In this document: positions 17,697-27,565 of the stretch, one piece after another
How positions within the stretch are numbered: position 1 is the stretch's first letter
How the letters are laid out: each line of letters opens with the position of its first letter
From: Acidobacteriaceae bacterium
Lineage (GTDB): Bacteria > Acidobacteriota > Terriglobia > Terriglobales > Acidobacteriaceae
DNA length: 64,000 nt
Direction of reading: 5' to 3'
Assembly: GCA_003170825.1 (NCBI GenBank)
Contig: PMYL01000012.1
Location: 62,513-126,512 of the forward strand
The notes under the pieces: model-generated
What the model saw: only the letters and a program-made list of their open reading frames with translations
Told to the model about the DNA's origin: nothing
Database searches by the model: none
Program-made: the position numbers and the translations under genes

Positions 17697-17712
17697 GGTG
17701 AGCCTCCCGGCT

Positions 17713-17739
17713 ATGGTCTATACCAAAAGTATAGACCAT
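17713..17739 (-). promoter_or_regulatory. Perfect inverted repeat, vapBC operator
   Basis: ATGGTCTATAC-CAAAA-GTATAGACCAT has exact 11-base arms and a 5-base centre, 17 bases upstream of the vapB start. The position and symmetry fit the site bound by the VapB/VapC complex. Confidence 0.8.
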
Positions 17740-17761
17740 TTATAGAATATCTCTGCACAAT

Positions 17762-18823
17762 TTACTGTTTTGCCCCGAACTTTGCTCCAAAATCCCTCAG
17801 TTTGGCGAGGGTTACCGCTGCCTGGCCGGAGTCGATGGCTTCAGCGCCCAACCGGACGCCTTCCTTCAGATCGGCGGCCAGCCCGGCGGCCACGAGGGCG
17901 GCGGCGGCGTTCAGCAGCACAATGTCGCGCCGCGCGCCGGGAATGCCGGTCAGCACGTCGTAAAGCAAAGCCGCGTTGGTCTTCACATCGCCGCCGACAA
18001 ATTGATCCAGCGTGACGCGGGGCAGTCCGGCCATCTCCGGCGTAATGCGCGAAGCCCTCAACGTGGGCTCGCCGCCCCCCTCCGGCTCCTCGATCCGCGC
18101 CACAATCGACTCGCCAGTCGTCGTCAGTTCGTCGATGCCGTCCGTCCCATGCACCACAAACGCCCGTTTTGCTCCCAGAGCCGCCAGCGTTCGACCCACC
18201 AGCAGCACCTTGCTCGGCGCCAGCACCCCGATCACCTGCACGCGCGCCCCCGCCGGATTGGTCAGCGGCCCGCAGAGGTTGAAGATGGTGCGAAAACCCA
18301 GCGCCCGGCGCAACGGCCCCAACGCCTTCATCGCCGGGTGATAGAGCGGCGCAAATAGGAACATGAATCCAGTCTCGCGCAGGCACTGAACAGCGAGCTC
18401 CGGCCCCAGCGCGATGGGCACTCCGAGGGCCTCGAGCACGTCTGCCGCGCCGCACAGCGAGGTGACGGCCCGGTTGCCGTGCTTGGCCACTTTGGCTCCA
18501 GCCGCCGCAGCCACCAGCGCCGCGCCCGACGAGATATTAAAGGTCAACGGCCCTCCGCCACCCGTGCCCACAATGTCCACCAGTTCGTCCCGCTCCTCGT
18601 CCGTGAGCGGCAGCGGCGTGGCGCGCTGGCGCATCACCTGGACAAAGCCGGCCAGCTCCGGCGCCAGCTCGCCCCGCGTGGCCAGCACGGTGAGCAGCGC
18701 CGCCGTCTCCACCTCCGGTACGCCGCCAGCCAGTATCTCTTCCAACACGCCGGCCGCCTGCTCCCGGGTCAGCGCCGCGCCGTCCTCGGCCAGCGGCTTC
18801 AAAAGCTCTTTCAATAAGGCCAT
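17762..18823 (-). CDS. trpD: Anthranilate phosphoribosyltransferase
   Basis: TrpD transfers phosphoribose from PRPP to anthranilate in tryptophan synthesis. The 353-residue protein carries VDIVGTGGGGPLTFNISSGAA (PRPP loop), VAKHGNRAVTS and a metal-binding segment after HGTDGIDELT. The start at 18823 fits MALLKELLKPL; the frame continues to 18979 without TrpD features. The loop reads GTGGGG where GTGGDG is usual. No other trp gene is adjacent, so trpD stands alone here. Confidence 0.95.
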   Translation of the reverse strand: MALLKELLKPLAEDGAALTREQAAGVLEEILAGGVPEVETAALLTVLATRGELAPELAGFVQVMRQRATPLPLTDEERDELVDIVGTGGGGPLTFNISSGAALVAAAAGAKVAKHGNRAVTSLCGAADVLEALGVPIALGPELAVQCLRETGFMFLFAPLYHPAMKALGPLRRALGFRTIFNLCGPLTNPAGARVQVIGVLAPSKVLLVGRTLAALGAKRAFVVHGTDGIDELTTTGESIVARIEEPEGGGEPTLRASRITPEMAGLPRVTLDQFVGGDVKTNAALLYDVLTGIPGARRDIVLLNAAAALVAAGLAADLKEGVRLGAEAIDSGQAAVTLAKLRDFGAKFGAKQ

Positions 18824-19009
18824 ATCTCTTATGGTAACGGCGCGCCGCGCCCTGCCGCATTCTGAGATTGCCGCGTGCTCCCCTGTTTGCCCCTCCTTTG
18901 GCAGGCAAGATACTATTTGCTTACCGCTGGCACGGTCGCGCGGGCTCGGAATCAGACGGGCTCGGTCCCGGATCCCCAAACACAGCGGATGGGATGATTC
19001 CTACCGACA

Positions 19010-20191
19010 ATGAAGATCCATGAGTACCAAGCGAAGGAAATCCTGGCGAAATACGGCGTGGCCGTGCCCAGGGGCGAAGTGGCCAACACCCTCGAAGAAG
19101 CCTCGACGGTGGCCCGCAAGCTCTTTGCCGAGGGCGCAAGCGGCGTCGTGGTGAAGGCGCAGATTCACGCCGGAGGCCGCGGCAAAGGCGGCGGCGTCAA
19201 AGTGGCGCGCACCCGCGAGGACGCCGAGCTCTACGCCAAGCAGATTCTGGGCATGACGCTGGTGACCCACCAGACCGGCCCGCAAGGCCAAAAGGTGCAG
19301 CGCCTGCTCATCGAGGAGACCGCGGCCATCGACCGCGAACTCTATCTCGGCATCGTCCTCGACCGCGCTGCCGGCAGGCTGGTCTTCATGGCCTCCAAGG
19401 CCGGCGGCATGGAGATTGAAGAAGTGGCCGCCAAAGACCCCAAGGCCATCTTCAAGGAGACCATCGACCCGGCCATCGGCTTTGGCGCATGGCAGGCCCG
19501 CAAGCTGGCCTTCGCAGTGGGCCTCAAGCCCGCGCAGATCACCGCCGCCGTCGCATTCTTCCAGAGCCTCTACAAAGCCTTCATCGAGACCGACGCCTCG
19601 CTGGTCGAGATCAATCCCTTCATCACCACTAAAGACGACAAGCTCTTCGCTCTCGACGCCAAGATCACCTTCGACGACAACGCCCTCTTCCGCCATCCGG
19701 AGATCAAAGCTCTGCGCGACACCGCCGAAGAAGACCCGCTTGAAGTGGAGGCCAGCAAGTACGCACTCAACTACATCAAGCTCGACGGCTCCATTGCCTG
19801 CATGGTCAACGGCGCTGGCCTGGCCATGGCCACCATGGACATTATTCAGTACGCCGGCGGCAGCCCCGCCAATTTTCTTGATGTAGGCGGCAGCGCAACC
19901 CAGGAGCAGATCGAACACGCCTTCGAAATCCTTCTCTCCGACGCCAACGTCAAGGCCATCTTCATCAACATCTTCGGCGGCATCCTCCGTGTCGACCGAC
20001 TGGCCACTGGCGTTGTCGCCGCGGCGCGCAACCTCCATATCACCGTGCCCATCGTTCTGCGCCTCGAAGGCACCAACGTCGAGGAAGGCCGCAGAATCCT
20101 CGCCGAGTCGGGCCTCAACTTCCAGGTCGGCGAAACAATGAAAGAAGCAGCGGAGTTAGTTGTAACCGCGGCTGCAAGCGTGGGGGCATAA
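19010..20191 (+). CDS. sucC: Succinyl-CoA synthetase beta subunit
   Basis: The ADP-forming succinate-CoA ligase of the TCA cycle converts succinyl-CoA to succinate with ATP formation. The beta subunit holds the ATP-grasp domain (N-terminal [17 protein letters not shown], glycine-rich [16 protein letters not shown]) and the C-terminal segment [15 protein letters not shown] that contacts the alpha subunit. The 393 residues are normal. The stop is one base from the sucD start, so the two are in one operon. Confidence 0.97.
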   Translation: MKIHEYQAKEILAKYGVAVPRGEVANTLEEASTVARKLFAEGASGVVVKAQIHAGGRGKGGGVKVARTREDAELYAKQILGMTLVTHQTGPQGQKVQRLLIEETAAIDRELYLGIVLDRAAGRLVFMASKAGGMEIEEVAAKDPKAIFKETIDPAIGFGAWQARKLAFAVGLKPAQITAAVAFFQSLYKAFIETDASLVEINPFITTKDDKLFALDAKITFDDNALFRHPEIKALRDTAEEDPLEVEASKYALNYIKLDGSIACMVNGAGLAMATMDIIQYAGGSPANFLDVGGSATQEQIEHAFEILLSDANVKAIFINIFGGILRVDRLATGVVAAARNLHITVPIVLRLEGTNVEEGRRILAESGLNFQVGETMKEAAELVVTAAASVGA

Positions 20192-20192
20192 C

Positions 20193-21068
20193 ATGGCGGT
20201 CTTAGTCGATAGGAACACCCGTTTAATTGTTCAAGGACTTACAGGCAAAGAAGGTACTTTCCACGCCATGAGCTGCGCTGAATACGGAACCAACGTTGTC
20301 GGTGGAGTAACTCCCGGCAAGGGCGGGACCACCCACGAAGGCTGGCCGGTCTTCAACACTGTGGCGGACGCGGTAGCCGCGACCGGCGCCAATGCCACGA
20401 TGATCTTCGTTCCGCCGCCGTTTGCCGCCGACGCCATTCTCGAGGCCGAGGACGCGGGCATTCCCCTTATCGTGGCCATCACCGAGGGCATTCCAACCCT
20501 CGATATGGTCAAGGTGTGGGCCAAGCTCAAGAACTCAAAATCACGGCTGATCGGCCCCAACTGCCCCGGCGTCATCTCGCCCGGCAACGCCAAGATCGGC
20601 ATCATGCCCGGCAATATCCACAAAGAGGGATCGATCGGCATCGTCTCCCGCTCCGGCACGCTCACCTATGAGGCCGTGCATCAGCTCACCCAGCGCGGCA
20701 TCGGCCAATCGACCGCCATCGGCATCGGCGGCGACCCGATCATCGGCACCACGTACATCGATGCGCTGCGCCTCTTCAACGACGACCCCGAAACCGAAGC
20801 CATCGTCCTGATCGGCGAGATCGGCGGCGCTGCCGAGGAAGCCGCCGCAGAGTTCGTCAAGCTCTATGTCAAGAAGCCGGTAGTCGGCTTCATCGCCGGC
20901 CAGACCGCCCCTCCCGGCCGCCGCATGGGCCACGCCGGAGCCATCATCTCCGGCGGCCAAGGCACCGCCGCCGACAAGATGAAAGCTATGACCGCGGCCG
21001 GCATTCACGTCGTCGTCTCCCCAGCCGAAATCGGCGCAACCCTGGCCCGCGTTATCGGCAAAGGCTAG
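20193..21068 (+). CDS. sucD: Succinyl-CoA synthetase alpha subunit
   Basis: The alpha subunit binds CoA and carries the phosphohistidine. The N-terminal [21 protein letters not shown] is the CoA-binding Rossmann start, [17 protein letters not shown] precedes the CoA tunnel, and the active-site histidine is in [12 protein letters not shown]. The 291 residues are normal. It is coupled to sucC with a one-base gap. It is convergent with the M13 protease gene, only about 14 bases downstream. Confidence 0.97.
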   Translation: MAVLVDRNTRLIVQGLTGKEGTFHAMSCAEYGTNVVGGVTPGKGGTTHEGWPVFNTVADAVAATGANATMIFVPPPFAADAILEAEDAGIPLIVAITEGIPTLDMVKVWAKLKNSKSRLIGPNCPGVISPGNAKIGIMPGNIHKEGSIGIVSRSGTLTYEAVHQLTQRGIGQSTAIGIGGDPIIGTTYIDALRLFNDDPETEAIVLIGEIGGAAEEAAAEFVKLYVKKPVVGFIAGQTAPPGRRMGHAGAIISGGQGTAADKMKAMTAAGIHVVVSPAEIGATLARVIGKG

Positions 21069-21082
21069 CTCTTAGCTGCCTC

Positions 21083-23206
21083 CTACCACACCCGGCACGG
21101 CTTCGGGCTTACCATCGCCGCCGTCTTCCTGCAACTGAAGCTCTTCGCAAACTCCGGCAAATCTGTCAGCACCGTATTGGTCCGGTACTCGTCCGGCGCA
21201 TGGGGATCGCCCTGCGCTTGCGTTCTCAACTGCTCGGGCCGCGTCTGCGTGCACCACTGCTGCGCATACGCGATCCAGAAACGCTGATCCGGCGTATAGC
21301 CGTCGGTCTTCGCGTTCATGTCCAGGTGAGCGGTCTCGGCCTTGTCGAGCCACGCCAGCCAAGCCAGCCACAACCCGCCCAGGTCGGCCAGGTTCTCGCC
21401 CAGCGTCAGCTTGCCGTTCAGGTGAACGCCCGGCACGGCTTCAATGGCGTCATACTGCCTGACCATGCAATCGGCGCGGTCTGAGAATTTTTGTTCGTCG
21501 TCCTTGGTCCACCATTCCTTCAGGTTGCCGTCCTTGTCGAACTGCCGTCCCTGGTCGTCGAAGCCGTGGGTCAGCTCGTGCCCAATGGTCGAGCCCATGT
21601 CGCCGTAGTTGGCCGCGTCGTCCTCTTTGCCGCTGAAGAAGGGCGGCTGAAGGATGCCGGCCGGGAAGTTCACGTTGTTCATCTGCGGATCGTAGTAGGC
21701 GTTCACGGTAGGCGGCGTCATCATCCACTCGCCCTTGTCCACCGGCTTGCCGATCTTGGCCAGGTCGCGCGCATGCTCGAACTCCCGCGCGCGCATCTCG
21801 TTGCCCAGCGCGTCCCCGCGCACAATTTCCAGCTTCGAGTAGTCGCGCCACTTGTCCGGATAACCGATCTTGTTCATCACCGCGTGCAGCTTGTCCCTGG
21901 CCTTGGCCTTGGTCTCCGCGCTCATCCAGTCCAGCGCATCGATATCCTTGTCCATCGCCTGTTCGATGGCCAGGGTCATCTCCAGCGTGCGCTGCTTCTC
22001 GGCCGGCGGAAAATACTTGGCCACATACACCTGGCCCAGCGCCTCGCCCAACTCCAGATCCACGCGGCTGGTGCAGCGCTTCCAGCGCTCCTGCTGCTTC
22101 TCCGCGCCGTTCAGAATGTGCGAATAGAAGTTCCACGTCTCGTGGTCGAAGCTCTCAGGCAAGCTGCCGCCGGCGTAGGCGTGCAGCAAGTGCCAGCGCA
22201 GATAAGCCCTGATCTGCTTCATCGGCGTATCGGCCACCTGCGCGTTGAACTCCGCAAAAAACTTCGGCTCCACATCGTTCACCTTGCCGGAGGCGGGCGC
22301 GTGCGCGGCGGCCGCATAATCGCCCAGCGAAAAGTGCGTCAGCTCTTTTGAGAAGCCGGCCACATCCGTCGGGTGATTCAGATTCTGCGGATCGCGCAGT
22401 TCGGTAATGGTCAGCGAAGCCTTGGCCAGCCGCGTCTCAAGCGCCAGCACGTTCTTTGCATCCTTGGCAGCCTGCGCATCCCGCTCGCCCGCTAGCGTAA
22501 AGATCGTCCGTACGTGAGCCACGTATTGCTGGCGCAGTTCCACGCTCTTCGCATCGGTCCGTGTGTAGTAGTCGCGCTCCGGCAAACCCAGGCCGCCCGC
22601 GCCATAAAACGCAATCACCGCATTCGAATCGGCAAAGTCCTGGTTCGAGCCCACGCCAAAGAACGCGTTCACGCCGATGGCGTGCAGATGCGCCAACAGC
22701 GCCGGCAACTCCGCCGCCGTCTTGAGCGCGGCAATCCGGTCCAGTTCCGGCTTCAGAGGCGCCAACCCCAGCTTGTCTACGGCCGCCGTGTCCATGCAGC
22801 TCGCGTACTCGTCGCCGATCTTCTGTTCGTTGGCAGAGCGCGGGTTTTCGTTTGCGTTGCGCGCAGCCGCGGGCGAGGCCGCCTCTTCCAGAATCTGCCT
22901 CAGGTGCAAGCGGTTCAGTTCAAACAGCTCGGTAAAGCGGCCATAGACAGCCTGGTCGGCGGGCAGCGGATTGCGCTTGAACCACCCATTGCAACTGAAG
23001 CGGTAAAAGTTCTCGCAGGGATCCACCGTCGTGTCGATCAGCGAGGGATCGAAGACCCGCAGTTCCGGCGCGGTGGGCGCGACGGCGGCAGCAAGGGGTG
23101 CAGCAGGCGGCGCTGTCTGTGCAAATGCCAAAACACCGCCCATCCCGGCAGCCAGGACAACAAGGAATGCGTTCGAATAACGACAAAGTGCGCCTAAGCC
23201 AAACAT
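21083..23206 (-). CDS. M13 family zinc metallopeptidase (neprilysin-like)
   Basis: This secreted or membrane-anchored endopeptidase is similar to PepO. The zinc motif HELTH sits in GSTIGHELTHGFDD (about residue 540), the third ligand in GENLADLGG, and the C-terminus ends in SFSCRKTAAMVSPKPCRVW, where the last Cys-Arg-Val-Trp is typical of the family. The N-terminus has an uncleaved or cleaved signal (FLVVLAAGMGGVLAFAQ). The N-terminal subdomain begins at FDPSLIDTTVDPCENFYRFSC. At 707 residues it has normal length. Confidence 0.94.
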   Translation of the reverse strand: MFGLGALCRYSNAFLVVLAAGMGGVLAFAQTAPPAAPLAAAVAPTAPELRVFDPSLIDTTVDPCENFYRFSCNGWFKRNPLPADQAVYGRFTELFELNRLHLRQILEEAASPAAARNANENPRSANEQKIGDEYASCMDTAAVDKLGLAPLKPELDRIAALKTAAELPALLAHLHAIGVNAFFGVGSNQDFADSNAVIAFYGAGGLGLPERDYYTRTDAKSVELRQQYVAHVRTIFTLAGERDAQAAKDAKNVLALETRLAKASLTITELRDPQNLNHPTDVAGFSKELTHFSLGDYAAAAHAPASGKVNDVEPKFFAEFNAQVADTPMKQIRAYLRWHLLHAYAGGSLPESFDHETWNFYSHILNGAEKQQERWKRCTSRVDLELGEALGQVYVAKYFPPAEKQRTLEMTLAIEQAMDKDIDALDWMSAETKAKARDKLHAVMNKIGYPDKWRDYSKLEIVRGDALGNEMRAREFEHARDLAKIGKPVDKGEWMMTPPTVNAYYDPQMNNVNFPAGILQPPFFSGKEDDAANYGDMGSTIGHELTHGFDDQGRQFDKDGNLKEWWTKDDEQKFSDRADCMVRQYDAIEAVPGVHLNGKLTLGENLADLGGLWLAWLAWLDKAETAHLDMNAKTDGYTPDQRFWIAYAQQWCTQTRPEQLRTQAQGDPHAPDEYRTNTVLTDLPEFAKSFSCRKTAAMVSPKPCRVW

Positions 23207-23303
23207 GCCGAAACTTTACCAGATTTCCGTCCTCGCGGGCAGCCTCAATCGGCGCAAATTACAATAGAGTCGAAGACGCAATCTCTTCCGAGGAGCAATC
23301 CAA

Positions 23304-23720
23304 GTGCCGCAACGCACCTTCAGCATCGTCAAGCCGGACGCGGTCCGCAAAGGTTTCACCGGGGCCATTCTGGCCGAGATTGAGAAGGCCGGTTTTCAGA
23401 TCGTGGCCATCAAAAAACAGTCGATCTCTAAAGAACAGGCCAAGGGCTTCTATGCCGTCCACACCGGCAAGCCGTTCTTTGAGCCGCTGTGTGAGTTCAT
23501 GTCGTCGGGCCCGCTTTTTTTGATGGTTTTGGAAAAGGACAACGCCGTCGCCGACCTGCGCAAGCTGATGGGCGCCACCAACCCCGCCAACGCCGAAGAG
23601 GGAACCATCCGCAAGAAGTTCGCCGGCTCCATCCAGGAAAACGCCATCCACGGCTCCGACGCCGAAGACACCGCCGCGTTTGAGATCGGCTACTGGTTCG
23701 CGGGGCATGAGCTGATTTAG
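23304..23720 (+). CDS. ndk: Nucleoside diphosphate kinase
   Basis: Ndk transfers the gamma phosphate of ATP to nucleoside diphosphates through a phosphohistidine. The active-site histidine is in [13 protein letters not shown] near residue 117, and the start [15 protein letters not shown] is canonical. The start codon is GTG (23304) with GAGGAG 9 bases in front. The 138 residues are normal. It is divergent from the M13 gene; the 97 bases between hold both promoters. Confidence 0.96.
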   Translation: MPQRTFSIVKPDAVRKGFTGAILAEIEKAGFQIVAIKKQSISKEQAKGFYAVHTGKPFFEPLCEFMSSGPLFLMVLEKDNAVADLRKLMGATNPANAEEGTIRKKFAGSIQENAIHGSDAEDTAAFEIGYWFAGHELI

Positions 23721-23917
23721 CCATGTCCGGTCTCCGCTTCGTGGAAGCCGTTGGCCGGAACGAGGATGCGCGGGGAAGCAGAGCCCCGGCGAGTCTTCTC
23801 TCGCACCGCCAGGGCGCTTCGGCCATAGCGCGGCCATTCAGAAGTTGCCACGCGATGCGCGCTCCGCAATCGCTTATATTTCTCCGGAGGACTGAAATGC
23901 CGTTTGCGAAACAACAA
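23720..23917 (-). pseudogene. Possible remnant of a SRAP/YedK-type protein
   Basis: On the minus strand the short frame ends with VREKTRRGSASPRILVPANG followed by FHE. This resembles the core of SRAP (HMCES/YedK) proteins, where VREKPAFR...RRCLVPADGFYEW is usual. The start, the catalytic cysteine region (MCGRY) and the rest are missing, and the segment lies between two unrelated plus-strand genes. The match is short and based on memory of the family, so it may be chance. Confidence 0.3.
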
Positions 23918-24679
23918 GCCGATGCATCAAGCGAAAACCTCTTCAGCAAAGTGCCCGCGATCACTTTGGTTTTTTGGATCGTCAAGATTCTCTGCACCAC
24001 CCTAGGCGAAACGGGCGGGGATGCCGTGACGATGTCGATGAATCTCGGCTACCTGGTAGGCACGGCAATCTTTGCGGCGATCTTTGTTGTCGCGGTTGCG
24101 TCGCAGGTGATTGCGAAGCGATTTCATCCGTTCCTGTATTGGACGACGATTATCGCCACCACTACGGTTGGAACCACCATGGCGGACTTTGCCGACCGCT
24201 CTCTCGGCCTTGGCTATGCGGGCGGCAGCTTAATTTTACTTGTGCTCTTGCTGTCTTCGCTTGGCGTATGGTACTGGTCGTTGGGGTCGATCTCGGTCAA
24301 TACCGTCAGCACACCCAAGGTTGAGATGTTTTACTGGGTGACGATCATGTTTTCGCAAACCCTCGGAACTGCCCTTGGCGACTGGACGGCCGACAGCGCG
24401 GGGCTTGGGTATGGCGGGGCGGCGGTGATCTTCGGTTCACTTCTTGTTCTCGTGGCGGCTTGCCATTTCTGGACAAAGATTTCGAAAACCGTGCTGTTCT
24501 GGGTGGCGTTTATCCTGACGCGGCCGCTTGGCGCCGTTGTCGGCGATTTTCTCGATAAGCCCTTGGAGCATGGCGGCCTCAATTTAAGCCGCTATTCCGC
24601 CTCCGCTACGCTGGTTGTGCTCGTGATTGCATGCATTCTGATCTTTCCACAGCGAGCAGGACAGCACCCCAAGCGCTGA
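23897..24679 (+). CDS. Multi-pass membrane protein, COG4705-like
   Basis: This 260-residue integral membrane protein has about eight transmembrane segments arranged as repeats. Each repeat holds LGETGGDAV-like or LGTALGDWTADSAGLGYGG-like motifs (acidic residues in membrane turns: LGETGGD, MADFAD, LGDWTAD, VGDFLD). The family is annotated as an uncharacterised membrane-anchored protein, and the repeated GD or AD motifs suggest metal or ion transport. The ATG at 23897 has GGAGG upstream. The role is unknown. Confidence 0.75.
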   Translation: MPFAKQQADASSENLFSKVPAITLVFWIVKILCTTLGETGGDAVTMSMNLGYLVGTAIFAAIFVVAVASQVIAKRFHPFLYWTTIIATTTVGTTMADFADRSLGLGYAGGSLILLVLLLSSLGVWYWSLGSISVNTVSTPKVEMFYWVTIMFSQTLGTALGDWTADSAGLGYGGAAVIFGSLLVLVAACHFWTKISKTVLFWVAFILTRPLGAVVGDFLDKPLEHGGLNLSRYSASATLVVLVIACILIFPQRAGQHPKR

Positions 24680-24748
24680 AGAAAGGCTCCGTTCCACTCG
24701 CCGCCCTGTTTGGCGCGATTTTTGATTTCAAAGACCGAGCTTCGCACA

Positions 24749-25420
24749 TCAGTCCCCGAACAGGTCGTCGATCTTCTGCCGCAATGCGGCCATCTCCCGC
24801 TTAAGTTCCGCGACGGCGGTTTCCAACCGCGCAATCCGCTCGTCGTCCCCGGCACCCTGTCCGGAGTCGCGACGCGCGAAGGGAGTCTCTTCCGCCGCAA
24901 CCACCGCCTCCACCGTCCCCGAAAGCAAATGCGCATAGCGCGACTCCTTGGTCCCCGGCTGACGCGGCAGCACAGCCACCAGCGCCGGCTCCCGCTCCAT
25001 CAGCTTTTGCAGTCCAGCCAGCACCTCGCCGATCTCATCGAACCGGTGCAGACGCTCGGTGCGACCGCGCAGCTCTCCAGGAGTCTGCGGCCCACGCAGC
25101 AGCAGCACGCAAAGCAGCGCCGTCTCCGCGCGGTTGAAGTTGAAGGCCTCGCCCAACCAGTGCTCGTATTTGGTCACGCGCCCATCGGCGCCGCGGGCGC
25201 GGCCTGCCAGCCGCAAGTCTTCCAGGCCATGCAGCGCCTGGCGCACCGCCTCTTCGTCCAGATCCATCACCGGCTCGCGATTCGACCGCTGAATGCACGC
25301 ATTCACCAGCGCATTCATTGACAGCGGATAGTAGTCCGGCGTGGTCACTTCCTTTTCGACGAGTGCGCCCAGGACGCGGGCCTGGGCGGCGGACAGCACA
25401 ATCGGCTCGAGTTGCGGCAT
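24749..25420 (-). CDS. DUF480 (YceH) family protein
   Basis: This 223-residue protein contains two winged-helix-like domains. Typical segments are QARVLGALVEKEVTTPDYYPLSMNALVNACIQRSNR at the start and GPQTPGELRGRTERLH in the second. The C-terminus has a predicted coiled-coil helix (ERIARLETAVAELKREMAALRQKIDDL). The family is conserved in many bacteria without known function; a transcription or replication role has been suggested. It is the only gene between the membrane protein and the outer-membrane gene. Confidence 0.9.
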   Translation of the reverse strand: MPQLEPIVLSAAQARVLGALVEKEVTTPDYYPLSMNALVNACIQRSNREPVMDLDEEAVRQALHGLEDLRLAGRARGADGRVTKYEHWLGEAFNFNRAETALLCVLLLRGPQTPGELRGRTERLHRFDEIGEVLAGLQKLMEREPALVAVLPRQPGTKESRYAHLLSGTVEAVVAAEETPFARRDSGQGAGDDERIARLETAVAELKREMAALRQKIDDLFGD

Positions 25421-25453
25421 GACTCTATTCTCCCATTGCTCCGCCGGCCTGCC

Positions 25454-26299
25454 TCATGGCTTCTCGCCCGGCGCTTCTTTCGCTTGTGGCCCGAGCTGTA
25501 GTTGAACGCCTATGTAGGCGATCCAATCCGGCTCGCTGTTCTGGCGAGTCACGGCCTGGATACCGCGCCCGCCCATGAACAGCAGACGCAGGTGTCCGCC
25601 GCGATCCAGCGTCTGCCGCCCACCTATATCCAGCGTCAACTCGCGCTGCTTGGGCGCGCCGGCGATGCGGTTGATGTCCTGGAGATCGTAGATTTCTCCG
25701 TAGAGCTCGAAGCGGCTGCTGAATTCGTGCCCCACAATCAGTCCGCGACCCCAGCGGTTCGGAACATTGCGGTTGCCAAACCAGCGGCCCACCTCGCCAT
25801 CGATGCCGATGGGACCCAGCTTGGCCGTGAATTCGACCGGCAGATAATATTGCGGTCCGTTCTCGACAATTCCGCGCCGAACAGCGCTAGTCGGGTTGTT
25901 GATGGAGGCCTGCGGAAACGTGCCCAGCGAGAAGTCCATATTCTCGTCCGACTTAAGTTCGCCGGCGCGATGATGCTCGTAGGGCCTCCACTTAACGCCC
26001 AGCAGCGATTCGCCCAGCCCGGCGCGCGTAGTGTTGTTCTGGTCGGTCGCCGCAGCAAGCGGCACTTCGTACTTGAGCTGAATGCGGTCGCCCCATCCGT
26101 AGTTGAAATCGAAATCGGGCAATTGGTAATAGGCCTGGCCGGGGTTGTGGTTGGCGATCCAGCCGAAGTTGATCTCCCAGCGCTTGTTGCCGGGCGTGCC
26201 GGGGTCGTCGGTAATAAACGGCGGCCCGCCCTGCGCATGCGCCGCAGCCGCGCTTGCGCCCACCACCAGCAGAAGAAACAGTTCAAAAAGCCTGTGCAT
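25454..26299 (-). CDS. Exported protein, probable outer-membrane beta-barrel
   Basis: This 281-residue protein has a cleavable signal peptide (LFELFLLLVVGASAAAAHA). The mature part shows alternating strands with many aromatic residues (WEINFGWIANHNPGQAYYQL, FDFNYGWGDRIQLKYEVPL, LLGVKWRPYEHH) and ends with a strand-like YIGVQLQLG, then a short tail. This layout fits a small beta-barrel or a transporter-like outer-membrane protein. No enzyme motif is visible. Its divergent neighbour is the R3H gene. Confidence 0.6.
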   Translation of the reverse strand: MHRLFELFLLLVVGASAAAAHAQGGPPFITDDPGTPGNKRWEINFGWIANHNPGQAYYQLPDFDFNYGWGDRIQLKYEVPLAAATDQNNTTRAGLGESLLGVKWRPYEHHRAGELKSDENMDFSLGTFPQASINNPTSAVRRGIVENGPQYYLPVEFTAKLGPIGIDGEVGRWFGNRNVPNRWGRGLIVGHEFSSRFELYGEIYDLQDINRIAGAPKQRELTLDIGGRQTLDRGGHLRLLFMGGRGIQAVTRQNSEPDWIAYIGVQLQLGPQAKEAPGEKP

Positions 26300-26463
26300 T
26301 CGCGTGACCGGAGTTCTCCATTGAAATCAAAGCCTGAAAATCTGAATTTGCCTTCGGTTAACGTAACACTCCCATCGTGAAGCAACACGTAAAATGTTGA
26401 GCATGGAAACTACAGCCACATTCGCCCAACATTCCCCGCCCCGCTCTGCGATACTGGTTTGTT

Positions 26464-27048
26464 ATGCCCATCGCCGACCTGCAGCAAGCTGCCCAGAAGA
26501 TTGCCGGATTCCTCGCCACCCTTAACAAGCTGGGCGGCATGCGCCTCAAGTACCGCATCACCGCCGGCGACGGCGCGCCCGACCCGGAGGGGCAGGCTCC
26601 CGCCCTCTGCGTCGAGCTGGCCGGCCCCGACGTGCCGCTGGTCACCCAGCACAACGGCGAACTGCTGCTAGCCCTGGAGACGATCTCCGCGCAGATGCTC
26701 CGTCTCGACCAGCGCGAGGGCGACCTGATCAGCTTTGATGCCGACAACTTCAAGGCTCTGCGCGCCCAGGAACTGCGCATGACCGCCGAGACCGCCGCGG
26801 AAAAGGTGCGCAAGTCCGGCATCCCATACGCCTTCCCGCCCACGAACAGCCGCGAGCGCCGCCTGCTGCACATGGCCTTCCGCGGAATCGAAGGCGTTGA
26901 GACAGCCAGCAATGGCGAAGGCCAGGACCGCTTCCTCGCCGTCTACCCGGCGGGCAAGACCAACCTGCCCGTCGCCCCGCCCGTCAAACCGCGCGGCTTC
27001 GGCGATCGTGGACGAAGCTCTGGGGATCGCGGACGGCCACGCCGCTAG
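26464..27048 (+). CDS. R3H-domain RNA-binding protein (Jag/KhpB-like)
   Basis: This 194-residue protein resembles the KH and R3H domains of Jag/KhpB. A KH-like region (residues 30-110) is followed by the R3H-like segment NSRERRLLHMAFRGIEGVET; the tail is basic and Gly/Arg-rich (RGFGDRGRSSGDRGRPRR), fit for RNA binding. In most bacteria jag lies next to yidC; here it sits just before dnaA, about 4 kb from yidC and outside that operon. The start ATG at 26464 is well placed. Confidence 0.78.
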   Translation: MPIADLQQAAQKIAGFLATLNKLGGMRLKYRITAGDGAPDPEGQAPALCVELAGPDVPLVTQHNGELLLALETISAQMLRLDQREGDLISFDADNFKALRAQELRMTAETAAEKVRKSGIPYAFPPTNSRERRLLHMAFRGIEGVETASNGEGQDRFLAVYPAGKTNLPVAPPVKPRGFGDRGRSSGDRGRPRR

Positions 27049-27097
27049 TACCGATTGCCTTTGAAGCTCTCAGGTTTCAATTCGGAGAAAGAATTCC

Positions 27098-27490
27098 ATG
27101 GAAACGGAATCGATTCTCGGCAGCAGCAAGCTGGTCGCCTTTGTCCCCACAACAGATCCGGCGAAGGCACGCGCTTTCTATGAAGATCTGTTGGGGCTTC
27201 GCCTGGTGGCCGACGAAAAACCCTTTGCGCTGGTCTTCGACGCGAACGGAACCATGCTGCGCGTGACTACCGTGGCAGAGCACTCCCCAGCGCCCTTCAC
27301 CGTGTTGGGCTGGGAGGTGGAAGCCATTGAAGCCACCGTCGAGCGTCTCACCGCTGCCGGCGTCGTTTTTCTGCGCTATCCCGGCCTCAATGACTCCGAC
27401 CCGCTCGGCATCTGGACATCTCCCAACGGCGCGCGCATCGCCTGGTTTCATGATCCCGACAGCAACGTCCTGAGCCTGACGCAGTTCTGA
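27098..27490 (+). CDS. VOC family (glyoxalase-like) protein
   Basis: This 130-residue single-module vicinal-oxygen-chelate protein has the paired beta-alpha-beta-beta-beta units. LVAFVPTTDPAKARAFYEDLLGLRLV begins the first, and GIWTSPNGARIAWFHDPDSNVLSLTQF ends the second. The histidine and glutamate metal positions are not clear, so whether it binds a metal is unknown. The substrate cannot be inferred. A stem-loop with a T-run follows at 27504-27544. Confidence 0.85.
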   Translation: METESILGSSKLVAFVPTTDPAKARAFYEDLLGLRLVADEKPFALVFDANGTMLRVTTVAEHSPAPFTVLGWEVEAIEATVERLTAAGVVFLRYPGLNDSDPLGIWTSPNGARIAWFHDPDSNVLSLTQF

Positions 27491-27503
27491 AAGCGCACGC
27501 AAA

Positions 27504-27544
27504 GAAGCCCGCGCCGTTGACAGAGACGTGGGCTTCAGCTTTTC
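27504..27544 (+). terminator. Intrinsic terminator-like stem-loop
   Basis: GAAGCCC (27504-27510) pairs with GGGCTTC (27530-27536), followed by AGCTTTTC. It lies between two convergent genes (VOC and dnaA) and can serve both. Confidence 0.6.
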
Positions 27545-27565
27545 GCTGACTTGCTGACTAGCTCC

